From: Chara braunii
Taxonomy: Eukaryota; Streptophyta; Charophyceae; Charales; Characeae
Direction: 5' to 3'
DNA: 20,612 nt
NCBI GenBank assembly: GCA_003427395.1
Contig: BFEA01000038.1
Span: forward strand, 3,226,648 to 3,247,259
The notes beneath the pieces are model-generated. The model was not told the DNA's origin. It ran no database searches and saw nothing but the letters and a program-made list of their open reading frames with translations. Below are positions 8,231 through 17,363 of this stretch, piece by piece. Numbering within the stretch: position 1 is the first letter of the stretch; each line of letters opens with the position of its first letter. Position numbers and translations under genes: made by a program.

Positions 8231-8393
8231 GGGCCTAGCTCAGTCGGTACAGCCATGAACTGTCGAAGTACAGACCTGGGTTCCAATCCAGATGTTAACC
8301 AGATGCACAGAATAAAAGAATTCTGAATTACCTGGGGCCAGCCAGTTCGATGATGATATCCCAAGGCCGTTTCCCTTTTTAAAGGGAAATAGG
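8231..8393 (+). mobile_element. tRNA-derived SINE, family A, copy 2 (best preserved)
   Basis: The head GGGCCTAGCTCAGTCGGTAC holds an A-box-like D arm. The B-box position reads GGGTTCCAATCC. The tRNA-like head of about 72 bases is followed by a body with GAATTCTGAATTACC, GATGATGATATC and GGCCGTTTCCC, then a short T/A-rich end. At least six full or partial copies occur in the window. SINEs of this kind are transcribed by pol III and copied by a partner LINE. No LINE is seen here. Confidence 0.85.
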
Positions 8394-8402
8394 CACTGGA
8401 CC

Positions 8403-8471
8403 ACGGACCTAACTCAGTTGGTACAGCCATCAACTGTTGAAATGCAGATCTGAGTTCGAATCCTGATCGAC
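8403..8471 (+). mobile_element. tRNA-derived SINE head, copy 3 (truncated)
   Basis: GGACCTAACTCAGTTGGTAC and GAGTTCGAATCC give good A- and B-box regions, in fact the best B box in the window. Only the tRNA-like head is present. It directly follows copy 2 in the same orientation, so the pair is head-to-tail with the second body missing. Confidence 0.8.
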
Positions 8472-9063
8472 TCAGGGCACGTTCACACCAGTACTTTCCA
8501 GAATGCATCTGACTGGAATAATGGCTCGCACCTGGATGAATCTGGCCGCAATAACGTCCCGAGCTTGGTGGAAAAAGCCCTACAGTAGTGTGAGTATGCC
8601 CTCCGATGAGTAACATGACTTAGAGATTTACCTGCGGTTGGTTTCCACACTTTACACAAGGAAATGGCTAAGGGATGCGCGTTGACAAGCTGACAGTCAA
8701 TCCTCCAGTAACGGAGCAATCAATGGGGATCAGGGGTCCTTCGGCGGGACGGAAGGAAGGGTGAGGGTGAGAGTGGGTTATTCTTGTAATATGATTTTAT
8801 TGACTTGTCAGTGGCTTCAAGTCAATCCCGACATTCCGCTGAAGAGTCCAGGGAAGTTTCCAGATATGTTCCCCCCGGCAGCCACAACAATCGTAGAAAT
8901 GCAATGGTTTGTGCAGGAGTAAGGAAAGAGCAATCTAGTATTCTGCTTAAAGGGCACTAGATTTTCAGGGCTGATCAGGGGCCCTTCAGTGGGTTGAAGA
9001 GGTACCCTTAGGCAGCAATCATCATAGTGTTGCAGGCTTATCAATAAACAAGCTCAATGTAAA
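8472..9063. other. Unassigned intronic sequence
   Basis: No gene or known repeat is recognised. The short words GGATCAGGGGTCCTTCGGCGGG (8737) and TGATCAGGGGCCCTTCAGTGGG (8973) are weakly similar, about 235 bp apart. Confidence 0.45.
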
Positions 9064-9202
9064 GGGACGCTGGACCCGTTTTCCAGCAGGTGAAGCTCCC
9101 CACCAATAGATGGAGCCTCCTGGGGAAATGCTAGAGGGGTCTGCTCTTATCAGCTCCTTCAGCATCAACCTTGGTGTTAAAAAAAAAAGAAAAAAAAAAA
9201 AG
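9064..9202 (+). mobile_element. Poly(A) SINE-like repeat, family B, copy 3
   Basis: The head GGGACGCTGGACCCGTTTTC through ACCAATAGATGGAGCCTCC matches copy 1 closely. The body diverges and ends in an A-rich tract (9179-9201). Confidence 0.7.
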
Positions 9203-9262
9203 GAGTAGGAACGGGACTGACCGTGCTGGGGGTGGGCTTTCCTTTTGGCCGCAACAAATGAT

Positions 9263-9377
9263 GTGAGGGACGCCGGGCCAGTTTCCCGGCTACGTGCCTT
9301 TTTGGAAAAAAAAAGGAGGAACGGGACTGACGCTCCCAAGAATGGATAAGGAGCCTGAACCATTAAAAAAAAAGAAA
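9263..9377 (+). mobile_element. Diverged family B-like repeat
   Basis: GGGACGCCGGGCCAGTTTCC followed by GGCTACGTG resembles the family B head. Two A-rich tracts follow. GGAACGGGACTGAC occurs both here and at 9207. Confidence 0.4.
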
Positions 9378-9598
9378 AAAAGACGAAGAATAATTTACCT
9401 AGGATCCCCTCCCATCCATTGCCCGGGGTTAGGAGGAAGCTATGGTGCTGAGACACGTGTTACATGCTGAGCCTGCACACGGGCTCCGTTTCGGGGGCCC
9501 GACTGTTGCTGGGGGGCCCCAGGCCGCACGCCATTGAGGCCTGCGCCCTGGAGGTCCATGGTCAGCCTTTGGGGCCGCAGGGTTTGATTTGAGGCAGC

Positions 9599-9630
9599 AT
9601 TTATTTATTTATTCATTTATTTATTTATTT
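9599..9630. repeat. (TTTA)n microsatellite
   Basis: About eight ATTT units with one change. Confidence 0.93.
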
Positions 9631-10138
9631 GCTGTTCTATTTTTGTCTGTTTCAGGCGTTGTTTCGGACTTGCAGTTCGTCTGAGCAGACTTACGGTCTG
9701 TTCGAACAAAGGCCACGTTTTGGGCCTTCTCCGTTTGCAACCAGGCCGTTTCAGGCCAGGTTCGGGTTTATCTGATAGCGGACACTCCCTGCTGCATCAG
9801 CAGGGAGGGCCTGGACGTCCGGTAGGGACCCAGGCAGGCTGTTTCTAGGCCTGGCCCAGGAGCAAGTCGTGGGCCAGTTCCTGGGCAACGGACAGTTTGA
9901 GTAGCTCACTTCTTGGGTGACACACTGCTGGAGCAGTGCGACACAGCCTGCGCTAGAGGTAGTGGAGTAGGTAGGTAGAGAGAGAGAGAGGGAGAGGCGG
10001 TGGCCATACCTGCATCGGCGGAGGACTTACCTGGGCGCCATAACTGGACTTCCTGCCAGCGACCTGCAGCACAGAGGGCGCGCCGGCACGTCAGTACATG
10101 GCGGCAGTCACCTGCAGGTGAGACAGGGAGGAGGTCGA
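9631..10138. other. Unassigned intronic sequence with a short perfect hairpin
   Basis: No gene is recognised. A 10-bp perfect stem with a three-base loop lies at 9785-9807 (CTCCCTGCTG-CAT-CAGCAGGGAG). Confidence 0.5.
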
Positions 10139-10186
10139 CATCTTCTTCTTCTTCATCCTCCTTTTTCTTCTTCTTCTTCTTCTTCT

Positions 10187-10218
<32 letters not shown>
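10139..10218. repeat. (TTC)n and (GA)n microsatellites bordering the gap
   Basis: TTC triplets at 10139-10188 are followed by GA dinucleotides from 10190 to the gap. Confidence 0.95.
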
Positions 10219-10318
10219 NNNNNNNNNNNNNNNNNNNNNNNNNNNNNNNNNNNNNNNNNNNNNNNNNNNNNNNNNNNNNNNNNNNNNNNNNNNNNNNNNN
10301 NNNNNNNNNNNNNNNNNN
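10219..10318. other. Assembly gap, 100 N
   Basis: Exactly 100 N, a common placeholder for unknown length. The break falls inside a GA repeat. Confidence 0.98.
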
Positions 10319-10897
10319 GGTTAAATCGGGCCATGAGTCCCAGGATCTGATTCGACATTTTTTGTCGCAGACATCGATTGGACATTCATCAGGGAGACTT
10401 TTTGGACTTCGCTATCGCAATCTTGCTCTTCTCCCTCATCTCCATCTTCGTCTCGCCCCTTCCCCCTCACTTCATCTGTGATATCTCCCCATGTGTGCGT
10501 GCAAGGAAGGACCTTTCTTCCATGGGCGCGGTCCTTCCTCCCCTCTCACGTGTGATGTGTGATGGTTGAGTCGCGTCACTATCTGACAGGTCAGGTCATA
10601 TCTTTGAGTCTTCTGCTGCGCTACATTGTGCTATTTTTGTATGTATCTACTATCTGGATGTACATTGCTTGTTGATGCTTTGCTGACGCTGCATTGTCCA
10701 TTCGAGTCCTTTTCATCACTTTGCAGATCCTTGGCTCCATATACATCGCTCGATCGAGCATCTATCACACGGGTGGAGGTAGGTCCCAACCTGACCCATA
10801 ACCCTTAGGGCACCCTGCGGGTGTGCATACGTAGTTAGGAAGGGTAGGGAGAGAGAGGCATATCAGTGAAGAATATGGCTTAGTTAAAAAAAAAAAG
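10319..10897. other. Unassigned intronic sequence
   Basis: No gene or repeat family is recognised right of the gap. Confidence 0.5.
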
Positions 10898-10936
10898 GAA
10901 AGAAAAGAAAAGAAAAGAAAAGAAAAGGAAAGAAAA
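10898..10936. repeat. (AAAAG)n microsatellite
   Basis: GAAAA pentanucleotides directly before a SINE tail fragment. Confidence 0.92.
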
Positions 10937-11028
10937 ATTTACCTCGGGCGGGTCAATTTGAAGATGATATCTCAAGGCTGTCGCCCTTTTTTCCTTAAAA
11001 AAAAAGAAAAAAAGGAATATAGGCAATG
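10936..11028 (+). mobile_element. SINE family A tail fragment
   Basis: TTTACCTCGGGCGGGTCAAT, GAAGATGATATCTCAAGGC and TCGCCC match the body end of the SINE family. The tRNA-like head is missing, as expected of a 5'-truncated retroposon copy. Confidence 0.7.
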
Positions 11029-11070
11029 AATGCTCGTCTTGTTTGCAAATATTGATCAGTTACATGTATC

Positions 11071-11101
<31 letters not shown>

Positions 11102-11168
11102 CCAAAAAAAGGTTGTCCATTTGATAGGGCCCAGTGCCCAAGGGCAAAAAATACAATCTGAACCCACT

Positions 11169-11341
11169 GGCCTAGCTCAGTTGGTACACCCCCCCTGGAC
11201 TGAACTGTTGAAATACAGACCAGGTGCTGAGTTCGAACTCCACTGGGGGAAGCAGATGAGTGAAATACCACAATTCTGAATTACCCAGGTCTGGTCAATT
11301 CGATGATGATATCTCAACGCCATCGCCCTTTTTTTCTTTTT
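11169..11341 (+). mobile_element. tRNA-derived SINE, family A, copy 4
   Basis: The head GGCCTAGCTCAGTTGGTACA has an intact A-box region and GAGTTCGAACTCC a recognisable B box. A small insertion (CCCCCTGGACTG) lies between them. The body has AATTCTGAATTACC and GATGATGATATCTCAACG and ends in a T-rich stretch. Confidence 0.83.
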
Positions 11342-11411
11342 TTTTAATCTGAGAAGAATTCCAGATTCACGGGCCGCAAGGTCTCCAAGCCTACTTCATG
11401 AGGTGGAGCCC

Positions 11412-11538
11412 CTCCCCTGTACATGTATCTACTTTTACAAATTTCAATCCATTTTGATGGAAGCATGGGATGCATTTCCCTTTTTTTTTTTTTTTTTGTT
11501 GTTGTTGTCTTCTCCTCATCGGGATACAGCTATATATC
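11412..11538. repeat. Direct repeat flanking a hammerhead fragment (left)
   Basis: CCTGTACATGTATCTACTTT through GATGGAAGCATGG, a T tract, and CTCCTCATCGGGATACAGCT recur at 11623-11745 in the same orientation. The period is about 211 bp. Confidence 0.88.
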
Positions 11539-11622
11539 GTCAAATAGAACTGCCCGGTAAACCGTAGGCAGAGAGGGAGAAGAGGACAACAAACGAGGGG
11601 CTGTGACAAACTGTTTCGTCGC
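11531..11622 (-). repeat. Hammerhead-element fragment (minus strand)
   Basis: Its reverse complement matches the sequence after hammerhead 1, from the 3' core (GACGAAACAGTTTG) through CTCCCTCTCTGCCTACGG and CCGGGCAG. It stops inside the 3' strand of stem II, so the CTGATGA half is absent and it cannot self-cleave. It lies between two direct repeats. Confidence 0.85.
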
Positions 11623-11745
11623 CTTCCCTGTACATGTATCTACTTTTCAAATTTCAATCCATTTTGATGGAAGCATGGCATGCATTTCCTTTTTTTTTTT
11701 TTTTTTTTTTGTCTTCTCCTCATCGGGGTACAGCTATATATATTT
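11623..11745. repeat. Direct repeat flanking a hammerhead fragment (right)
   Basis: This is the second copy of the unit at 11412-11538, with over 90 percent of positions matching by eye outside the T tract. Confidence 0.88.
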
Positions 11746-12023
11746 TCTCTCACCTCACATATTTTAACTGGCGCTCACCAAGGCCGTGTGTGCGTCAATT
11801 CTTCAAAAAAGCGATCTCTTGCCCGCGAAGCAATATTTTGCTCATACTTTGGAAAGCGACTTGATCCATTGTGTCGATTTTTTTATTTTTTTTAAGTCCA
11901 GGTTGTTGTAGAGGTTGGATGCTAGACCTATGACAGTCCCTTCTGTAGTTGCCCATGTGATTTTGTCGATAATTATTAATTATGATATATGAGAACTAAG
12001 TTCAGAAGGGTTCTTTGACCCAC
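11746..12023. other. Unassigned intronic sequence
   Basis: Nothing is recognised. Confidence 0.5.
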
Positions 12024-12030
12024 GGGCCTA

Positions 12031-12135
12031 CCTTCTTCCCCCAAATACAACGTACGGTCATTATAGCTGTATTTAGACTGAAAGATGCCCCAAATACAGC
12101 TATAATGACCATACGTTGTATTCGGGGGAAGAAGG
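12031..12135. mobile_element. TA-flanked MITE (Stowaway-like), copy 2
   Basis: A 105-bp near-perfect foldback. The left arm (from 12031, CCTTCTTCCCCCAAATACAA) pairs with the right arm ending GGGGGAAGAAGG at 12135, with an approximately 45-bp stem and a loop of about 17 bases. TA lies on each side (12029-12030, 12136-12137), as expected for a Tc1/mariner-type target duplication. It sits inside the A-box region of a SINE. Confidence 0.82.
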
Positions 12136-12215
12136 TAGCCCAGTTGGTACACCCATGAACTGGCGAAATACAGACCCATGTCCGTATCCAGATAAAATGA
12201 GACGGCCAACATGAT

Positions 12216-12809
12216 TACCAGCCCGTACGTACGGAGGCCCCCGGGCCGAGTCCCGTTCGGGTGTCCGAACGTGAAGGGGTTCGGCCCCCGCCAAAAAATA
12301 TTTCGGGGCATAATTTTTTTTTTTTTTTTTAATTTGTTTTTGTGAGTTCTTTATGATGTGATGTACATGCCTATAAATTTTGAAGGCATTTTGCTAAGCA
12401 AAAAAAAAAATAAAAAAATCGCCGAAGATGGCGGTGTTGCCCATTTGTTTTTTTTTTTTTCTCTTTTGACTTTTTGTTTTCACTTTATTTCGGGGCCTAA
12501 ACAATTTTATTATTTTTTGATTTTTTTTTTTAATGAGTTTTGAATCATGTGTGTGAGATACAGATCTATAAATTTTTAGGGTATTTGACTAAGCCCAGAA
12601 AAAAGAGAAATCACCAAAAATGACGGTGTTTAAAACGTGGCCCCCTACGCACTGATTTTAATTCTCTTCCATTTTTCTTCTTCTTCTTATTATTATTATT
12701 TGTTTTCCCGTATTTTATTTTTATTTCAAATTTGGTAAAGAATTTGGATGTAACGCTGAGGCAAATGTTGTTCAGTTTATTTTTATGCATAACATATTAT
12801 TTGTTTCAG

Positions 12810-12840
<31 letters not shown>

Positions 12841-12967
12841 GGGTCCGCGCTCCCCCCGAACGGCTGAATGCGTCTCCAGGAGGGCCCGAACGTTCGGGCG
12901 TTCGGGTTCGGCCGGAGCATTCGGGTTCGGCCGTTCGTCCGTTCGGCCCCGGCCGAACACCGGCTAC
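12216..12967 (+). mobile_element. GC-rich foldback element, about 750 bp (copy B)
   Basis: CATGAT lies on both sides (12210-12215 and 12968-12973) and is probably the target duplication. The left part matches 541-753: GTCCCGTTCGGGTGTCCGAA, GAAGGGGTTCGGCCCC, TGTGAGTTCT and AAGGCATTTTGCTAAGC. A second, more diverged tail copy follows at about 12485-12650. The right end (12841-12967) is a dense block of GTTCGG/CCGAAC words ending CGGCTAC. No protein is encoded. Exact boundaries are uncertain by a few bases. Confidence 0.68.
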
Positions 12968-13138
12968 CATGATGACCAGAATAAAATCGTTCTGAATTTA
13001 TATGGGGCCGGTCAGTTCAAAGATGATATCTCAAGGCCGTCACCCTTAGAAAAAAGAAGGAAAACAAGAAAAAAGGTTCTTTGAAGTTGAACTTCTTTCA
13101 ATATTATTCAATTGTGTTGATAACCTGGGTTAGGGCAA

Positions 13139-13192
13139 CGCCCGGTCCAGACGGACCGGGCCTGACAGACCGGGCCAGACGGACGGGGGGGG
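13139..13192. repeat. GACCGG/CCGGTC palindromic block
   Basis: CCCGGTCCAGACGGACCGGG and related words form short hairpins. In style it matches the GC-rich ends of the foldback elements but uses a different word. Confidence 0.6.
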
Positions 13193-13260
13193 GTCCAATT
13201 GTGTTGATAAGTTGATAACTTGATACTAAGTTTAAAAGGGTTCTTTGAACTTTTTTCATC

Positions 13261-13305
<45 letters not shown>

Positions 13306-13355
13306 CATTAATTATATTATATTATTATTATTATTTATTAAATTATTATTATTAT
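13261..13355. repeat. (ATT)n microsatellite
   Basis: About 14 ATT triplets at 13261-13304 and a second, broken run to 13355. Confidence 0.95.
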
Positions 13356-13631
13356 TAACAAATTTGACATTAATTTTGAAAGGGAATATCTATGATATGA
13401 TCCCTTTTTTTTAATCCTGGGTATCTGACAGTGCAAAAGCTCAAAGAAAGACAAGGCCGTTCAAGTGCAACTGAAATGAAAGGAATTGGAAAGAAATATA
13501 GACAAAGGAGGAAGAAGAATGGTGAACGGAAGGAGGAGAAGAAGAAGATGAACACAAGCAAGAACCAATCCCTCGTCTCGCAACCATCTCCCACCTCCAA
13601 CATTTCTCCCAAATAACAACAATAACAATGA

Positions 13632-13919
13632 ATGAATGAATCAGAATCAATGTCCGAATCTTCCCCTTACAGCTGGCCAATGAAGAAGACCACCATAGCC
13701 ATCCTACACCTTCCTCTACATCTAGGTCGAGCCGGTGGCTATGGTGGGTCATCGGAGCCCATATCCGATGGTCAAAGGACAAAGCAAGGCTACTTCTCCT
13801 ACTATGACCGCCACGCCACATTCCACCCCCGGAGTCTTCCTTCAACCTACAACCCCACTAGGGGTCTTCCGGGTGCAGCGTCAACCAAGAAGATAAAGAT
13901 GCAGTCAACCATAGCCAAG
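13632..13919 (+). CDS. Possible exon of unknown product (doubtful)
   Basis: The reading frame from ATG at 13632 has mixed, protein-like composition up to about 13919 (for example QGYFSYYDRHATF), where CCAAG|GTGAGC resembles a splice donor. Beyond it the frame becomes pyrimidine-repeat sequence that ends in CCACCATAG, resembling an acceptor at about 14093. I recognise no domain. An overlapping minus-strand frame (13441-13845) is just as open, so this may be chance. It lies antisense within the RNase HII intron. Confidence 0.2.
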
Positions 13920-14570
13920 GTGAGCTCCCTCCTTTACTCTCCTCCTTCTTCGTCTCTTGCTCGTTCACTCTCCTCCTTCGTCTCCCTCCTCCTCTCTCCT
14001 TCTTCCTCCTTCCTCCTCCTTGCTCCTCATTCCTCCTCATTCCTCCTCCATAGCTGTCTTCCGCCACCTTTGCCTTGGTCTCCTCCACCATAGCCAAGGT
14101 GGGGGCCAAGCTCTGCCTTCTTCCTCAACCCTGCACACCACTGGACCGGTGAGGGCACTAGCAGTCTTACATCTTGCTTCTATGAGAATTAGGCAGAGTA
14201 CAGCGTCGCCTCTTCTTTTATTCCGGCCGCTGCACTCCACAGCGGTGACTTCCAGGCCACACGGCCTCCTGGACTACCGGTTTCCCAGCCCATTTTGGCG
14301 GGAACATCACTGCAATCTGATATCTCCCCCTACAGGCGGTAGATTCAGGCTGGTACCCTACTCAGTCCTACCCCTTAGCCTACCGGGCCTTTAGAATACT
14401 ACCTCGGCCTACCCAAAGGTACTACCTTTTTATCTTTTTCTGCTACATACCCCCTGCTACTTGATTTTGGCCTCCATGGGCCTCCTTTTCCCTACTCTAC
14501 CTGCTGCACGCCCTGCACTCACATGGCCACACGTTTGTACCAGGCCTCGGGACCTACCATCATCAGCAGG

Positions 14571-14571
<1 letters not shown>
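13920..14571. other. Pyrimidine-rich unassigned sequence
   Basis: CTCCTT-type low complexity to about 14090, then unique sequence without recognised features. Confidence 0.5.

Positions 14572-14605
<34 letters not shown>
14572..14605. repeat. (AC)n microsatellite
   Basis: About 17 AC dinucleotides. Confidence 0.96.
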
Positions 14606-14607
<2 letters not shown>

Positions 14608-15003
14608 CTGCTGATCTTTCCAGATCAGTGGCCCAGATCCGCCATGGCACGCAATAGTAAAAGGTCGCATTTTACATTCTTACCGTGATGACAAAGTTAC
14701 TATTTATAGAATGCATTCGAAAAAAAAGATGCGTCGAAAACAAGGCCATAGACAAAATATTACACGACTTATTGTAGACCGTACTTTTTTAGATGGCAAA
14801 AATATTTGAAATAGGGCATGGTGGGGGCATTCAAGTCGAATGCTCCGCACTCGTTGCCACAACAGCATCAACTCCCTGCGCCTTGGGTGGATGTAGGCTG
14901 CTGATCTTGGCAGATCAGTGGCTCAGATCTGGGATTTTTTGGCACGCAATAGGGCATGGTGGACTCAAATGCCCTGCATTGTCACCAACCCCCTGTGCCT
15001 TGT
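14602..15003 (+). repeat. Diverged tandem duplications (CAGATCAGTGGC and AGGGCATGGTGG units)
   Basis: GCTGCTGATCTTTCCAGATC at 14607 recurs at 14897 as GCTGCTGATCTTGGCAGATC, each followed by AGTGGC and then GGCACGCAATAG. AGGGCATGGTGG recurs at 14814 and 14952, each followed by a segment ending CCTGYGCCTTG. This indicates at least two rounds of local duplication. Confidence 0.75.
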
Positions 15004-15332
15004 GTGCCCCATTGTTGCTCTGCCATTCAGTTGCACCATCCCCATGGCCACATTGTCATAGTTGCGTGTTGTTGTTGTCGTTGTGGGTCCCTAATCATGT
15101 CTATCTGCTGTGCAGCTTCTTCTTCTCTTCTTCTTCTTTTTCTTGGGGAACTTCTTGGGACCCACACACATACACACACAGCGTGGACTATCCCCGATGC
15201 CATCATCCACCACACCCTCTCTTAGCATGTCTCACATGCAATGTTGGGCACACACCTGCTGCAATTGCAGTAGGATCAAACCTCGTCCTTGCTAGACGAA
15301 CGACAGGTGCAGCAGCCTGAGGAGGAAAATAG

Positions 15333-15867
15333 ACTCCACCATATGAACCACCTACAGAGCACTGTAGTGAAAGGTTATCACCACCAGGGCGAGTTGTTGC
15401 ACACCAAATCCTGCAGCAGCGGAACACCCTGGCTTTGGATCAATCCCCGTCGTCTGCACATAGAGAAGGAATAAATACTGAGGAAACCTGCTCAATGCCG
15501 CTCTGTGATGACCCACCTGAGATTCGGCTAGCATGTGGTTCACATGCCTTGTGCCGTGAAGATTATGAAGGGATAGCCCATGCGAGTTTTTGTTTTCATA
15601 CGTATGATGACAGTCAATACTGCACTCATGTACGACACCCTGATATGTTGTGTCCAATCAGTAGACAGGGGCTGGAATGGCAATGCCTCTACAATTGCGG
15701 TTGGTGTGCCATCGTGTTCCTAGCATGTAGGAGCCACGCGGCCTGCGACGACTGTCTATGCTGTGCCATTCGATGCAGCAACTGACGGCGGGAATTGGAT
15801 GTGGTGCTTCCACAGTCCACACCCGAAGCGGTGCTGTCCGGTCTGTAGGGGTGGCCACTTAGCATAG
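15333..15867 (+). pseudogene. Tandem RING-like zinc-finger gene fragment, frameshifted
   Basis: An open frame from 15333 to the stop at 15783 encodes two cysteine-rich modules. Module 1 has C-x4-C, nine residues, then LACGSHALCRED, and later MLCPISRQG. Module 2 has C-x3-C, again nine residues, then LACRSHAACDDC. Its expected closing motif, KRCCPVCRGGHLA, lies in the next frame (15781-15867, stop TAG), so one frameshift near 15781 splits it. The C-x2-H-x2-C core and the final CPVCR are RING-type, and RING proteins are usually E3 ubiquitin ligases. In module 1 the sixth and eighth ligands read D and S. No start codon or introns are certain. It is antisense to the RNase HII gene, inside its intron, and is probably a dead fragment. 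Confidence 0.45.
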
Positions 15868-16210
15868 GCAACGGCTGCTCCTCAACTCAAAATCTTATGC
15901 AATCCAAACACTGACTGACTTCATCTGCCATTCTAGAGTAGTCTGCTCCAGTGGTGAGTATTTAGAACCCTGTGAGAACCCCACATCCTATTTCTTTCCT
16001 CACTCCTCTTCTGTACAACCAGTAAATGCATATGGATGAGCACCATTAAGAGAACAGACAAAATATAATGCAAGGAAAATGAGCGAGAGCGATAGACAGG
16101 AAACCAAATTGCAATATCACACTGAAGTCCAGATAGTCGTGTACCAAGCAGAAAGCTCAATGCACCAAGATACCATCCGAATAAGAACAATACAATGAAC
16201 TCAAATGTCA
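15868..16210. other. Unassigned intronic sequence
   Basis: No gene or repeat is recognised. Confidence 0.5.
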
Positions 16211-17041
16211 ATGTCGACACTCTCTCGCCACACCAACATAATATCCAATGTCGCTCTTCTTGATTGGCGCTCAGCGCCTCTCTCCTCACCCCTGTCTCCC
16301 CACTGTGTGCTCCCCCTTCACCGTAAGACCACCATCACCATCACCAGCATGCGCCCATGCAGCCTGGCTATGGCTGCTGTGCGCCCGCTGCCACCGCAGC
16401 GCCCCTCTTCCCACTAGCGCCTGCGTGCACCCTCTGGCTAGCGCTCCAGTGCAGCAGTGTGGCCACCTGCAAGCGCACTGCCAGAATGTGCCTTTGCTGG
16501 GCGAGGCACTTTCCTATGTGGAAAGTGCGGCCCAGCTCCTGGCTGCCCGGGCCTGGCGTGCATGTGCCCAGTAGCTTCACGATGGGCCAAAGTGTCTGCG
16601 CCCAGGCCCATTCAGACAGTTGCTGGGCTGCAGCAGTTAAGCCGCCCAACTGTGCGACGTGGCCGCTGTCACTCGCTAGATTCTCATTGGCCTACGGGCC
16701 TCCGACCACGTCGCTGCCTCGCTTCTCATTGGCCGAGAGCCTCTGGCCACATCCAATGTTGAGTGAGCCCAGAGGCTCGGTATGTCGTGCTCACACACTG
16801 GCGTGGCCTTGTAACCAACTGACGCATGGAAACTGTCTGGCGCCCCACAAAGCAGAAATGACAAAAAAAGGCCTCGTGACATAATGCAGGCCCGCCTTCA
16901 CTTAGGGCGGGCACGAGGCATGCTGGAGGCCCCTTGGGCTGTCGGGTGCCTCTGCCTCAAGGCCTTTGCGAGGGCTCAAAGCTCGGAATAAGCTGAAGAT
17001 CTAAAGAAAGACGAGCAAGAATATACTTCAGCCTCCTTTCA
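16211..17041. other. GC-rich unassigned sequence
   Basis: It contains overlapping open frames (longest 16357-16884, 175 codons) in two or three frames at once, which points to composition rather than coding. TTCTCATTGGCC occurs twice (16682 and 16728), each holding a reversed CCAAT word, and CATCCAATG follows at 16749. A promoter is conceivable but no downstream gene is recognised. Confidence 0.4.
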
Positions 17042-17142
17042 TAACGTGCAAGTGGGCCGTTATGGCACAGGGGGATGTGGGCAGCTTGCGCTCAACGACA
17101 ACCAATGTGGCGAGCCTTGTACATGAGAGGCACAGTAAACGG
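17042..17142 (+). pseudogene. Exon-like fragment, duplicate of 19770-19867 (possible RCC1-like blade)
   Basis: GTGCAAGTGGGCCGTTATGG through TTGCGCTCAAC and GAGAGGCACA matches the minus-strand exon-like segment at 19795-19867 and its flank over about 100 bases. One frame reads VGRYGTGGCGQLALND, reminiscent of the G-QLGLGD core of RCC1 repeats. The acceptor AG of the other copy is lost here and a stop follows soon after. The RCC1 assignment is weak. Confidence 0.3.
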
Positions 17143-17362
17143 GGAGTTGCAAGGACAAATCAAATGGGTACCTAAAAAAGCCAAAGTGAACTGAAGAAAG
17201 GGATGTAAACACTTATAATTTGCTCTGTGTTGCTTGCTATAAAGGTAACTGTTTCATTGTTGCTTTGTCTCAACTCAAGTGTTTTTGTTATCTGCAAAAG
17301 GACTAAAGCTGCTTCGGATCTACTCATCTGGGTGGAAGAGAGGCTTTTGTGGTGAAAATTTG

Positions 17363-17363
<1 letters not shown>

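Larger units (their letters stand above)
12024..13048 (+). mobile_element. SINE family A copy 5, split by two nested insertions
   Basis: The SINE head starts GGGCC at 12024, is interrupted at TA, resumes at 12138 (GCCCAGTTGGTACACCC) and runs to CCAGAT and GGCCAACATGAT. The tail resumes at 12968 (CATGATGACCAGAATAAAA) and includes TTCTGAATTTATATGGGGCC and AAGATGATATCTCAAGGCC. Removing the MITE and the foldback element rebuilds one SINE in register with the copy at 8231. Confidence 0.75.

Noticed and set aside
7879-8238. Cysteine-rich 119-codon frame resembling a secreted peptide
   Set aside because: There is no signal peptide or regular cysteine spacing, and the frame ends inside a SINE.
11405-11745. 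LTR pair of a retrotransposon
   Set aside because: The direct repeats are only about 120 bp, lack clear TG...CA ends and enclose just 90 bases. I report them as a partial multimer instead.
16357-16884. 175-codon plus-strand frame in GC-rich sequence
   Set aside because: Three overlapping frames are open and none contains a recognisable motif. Composition explains it.
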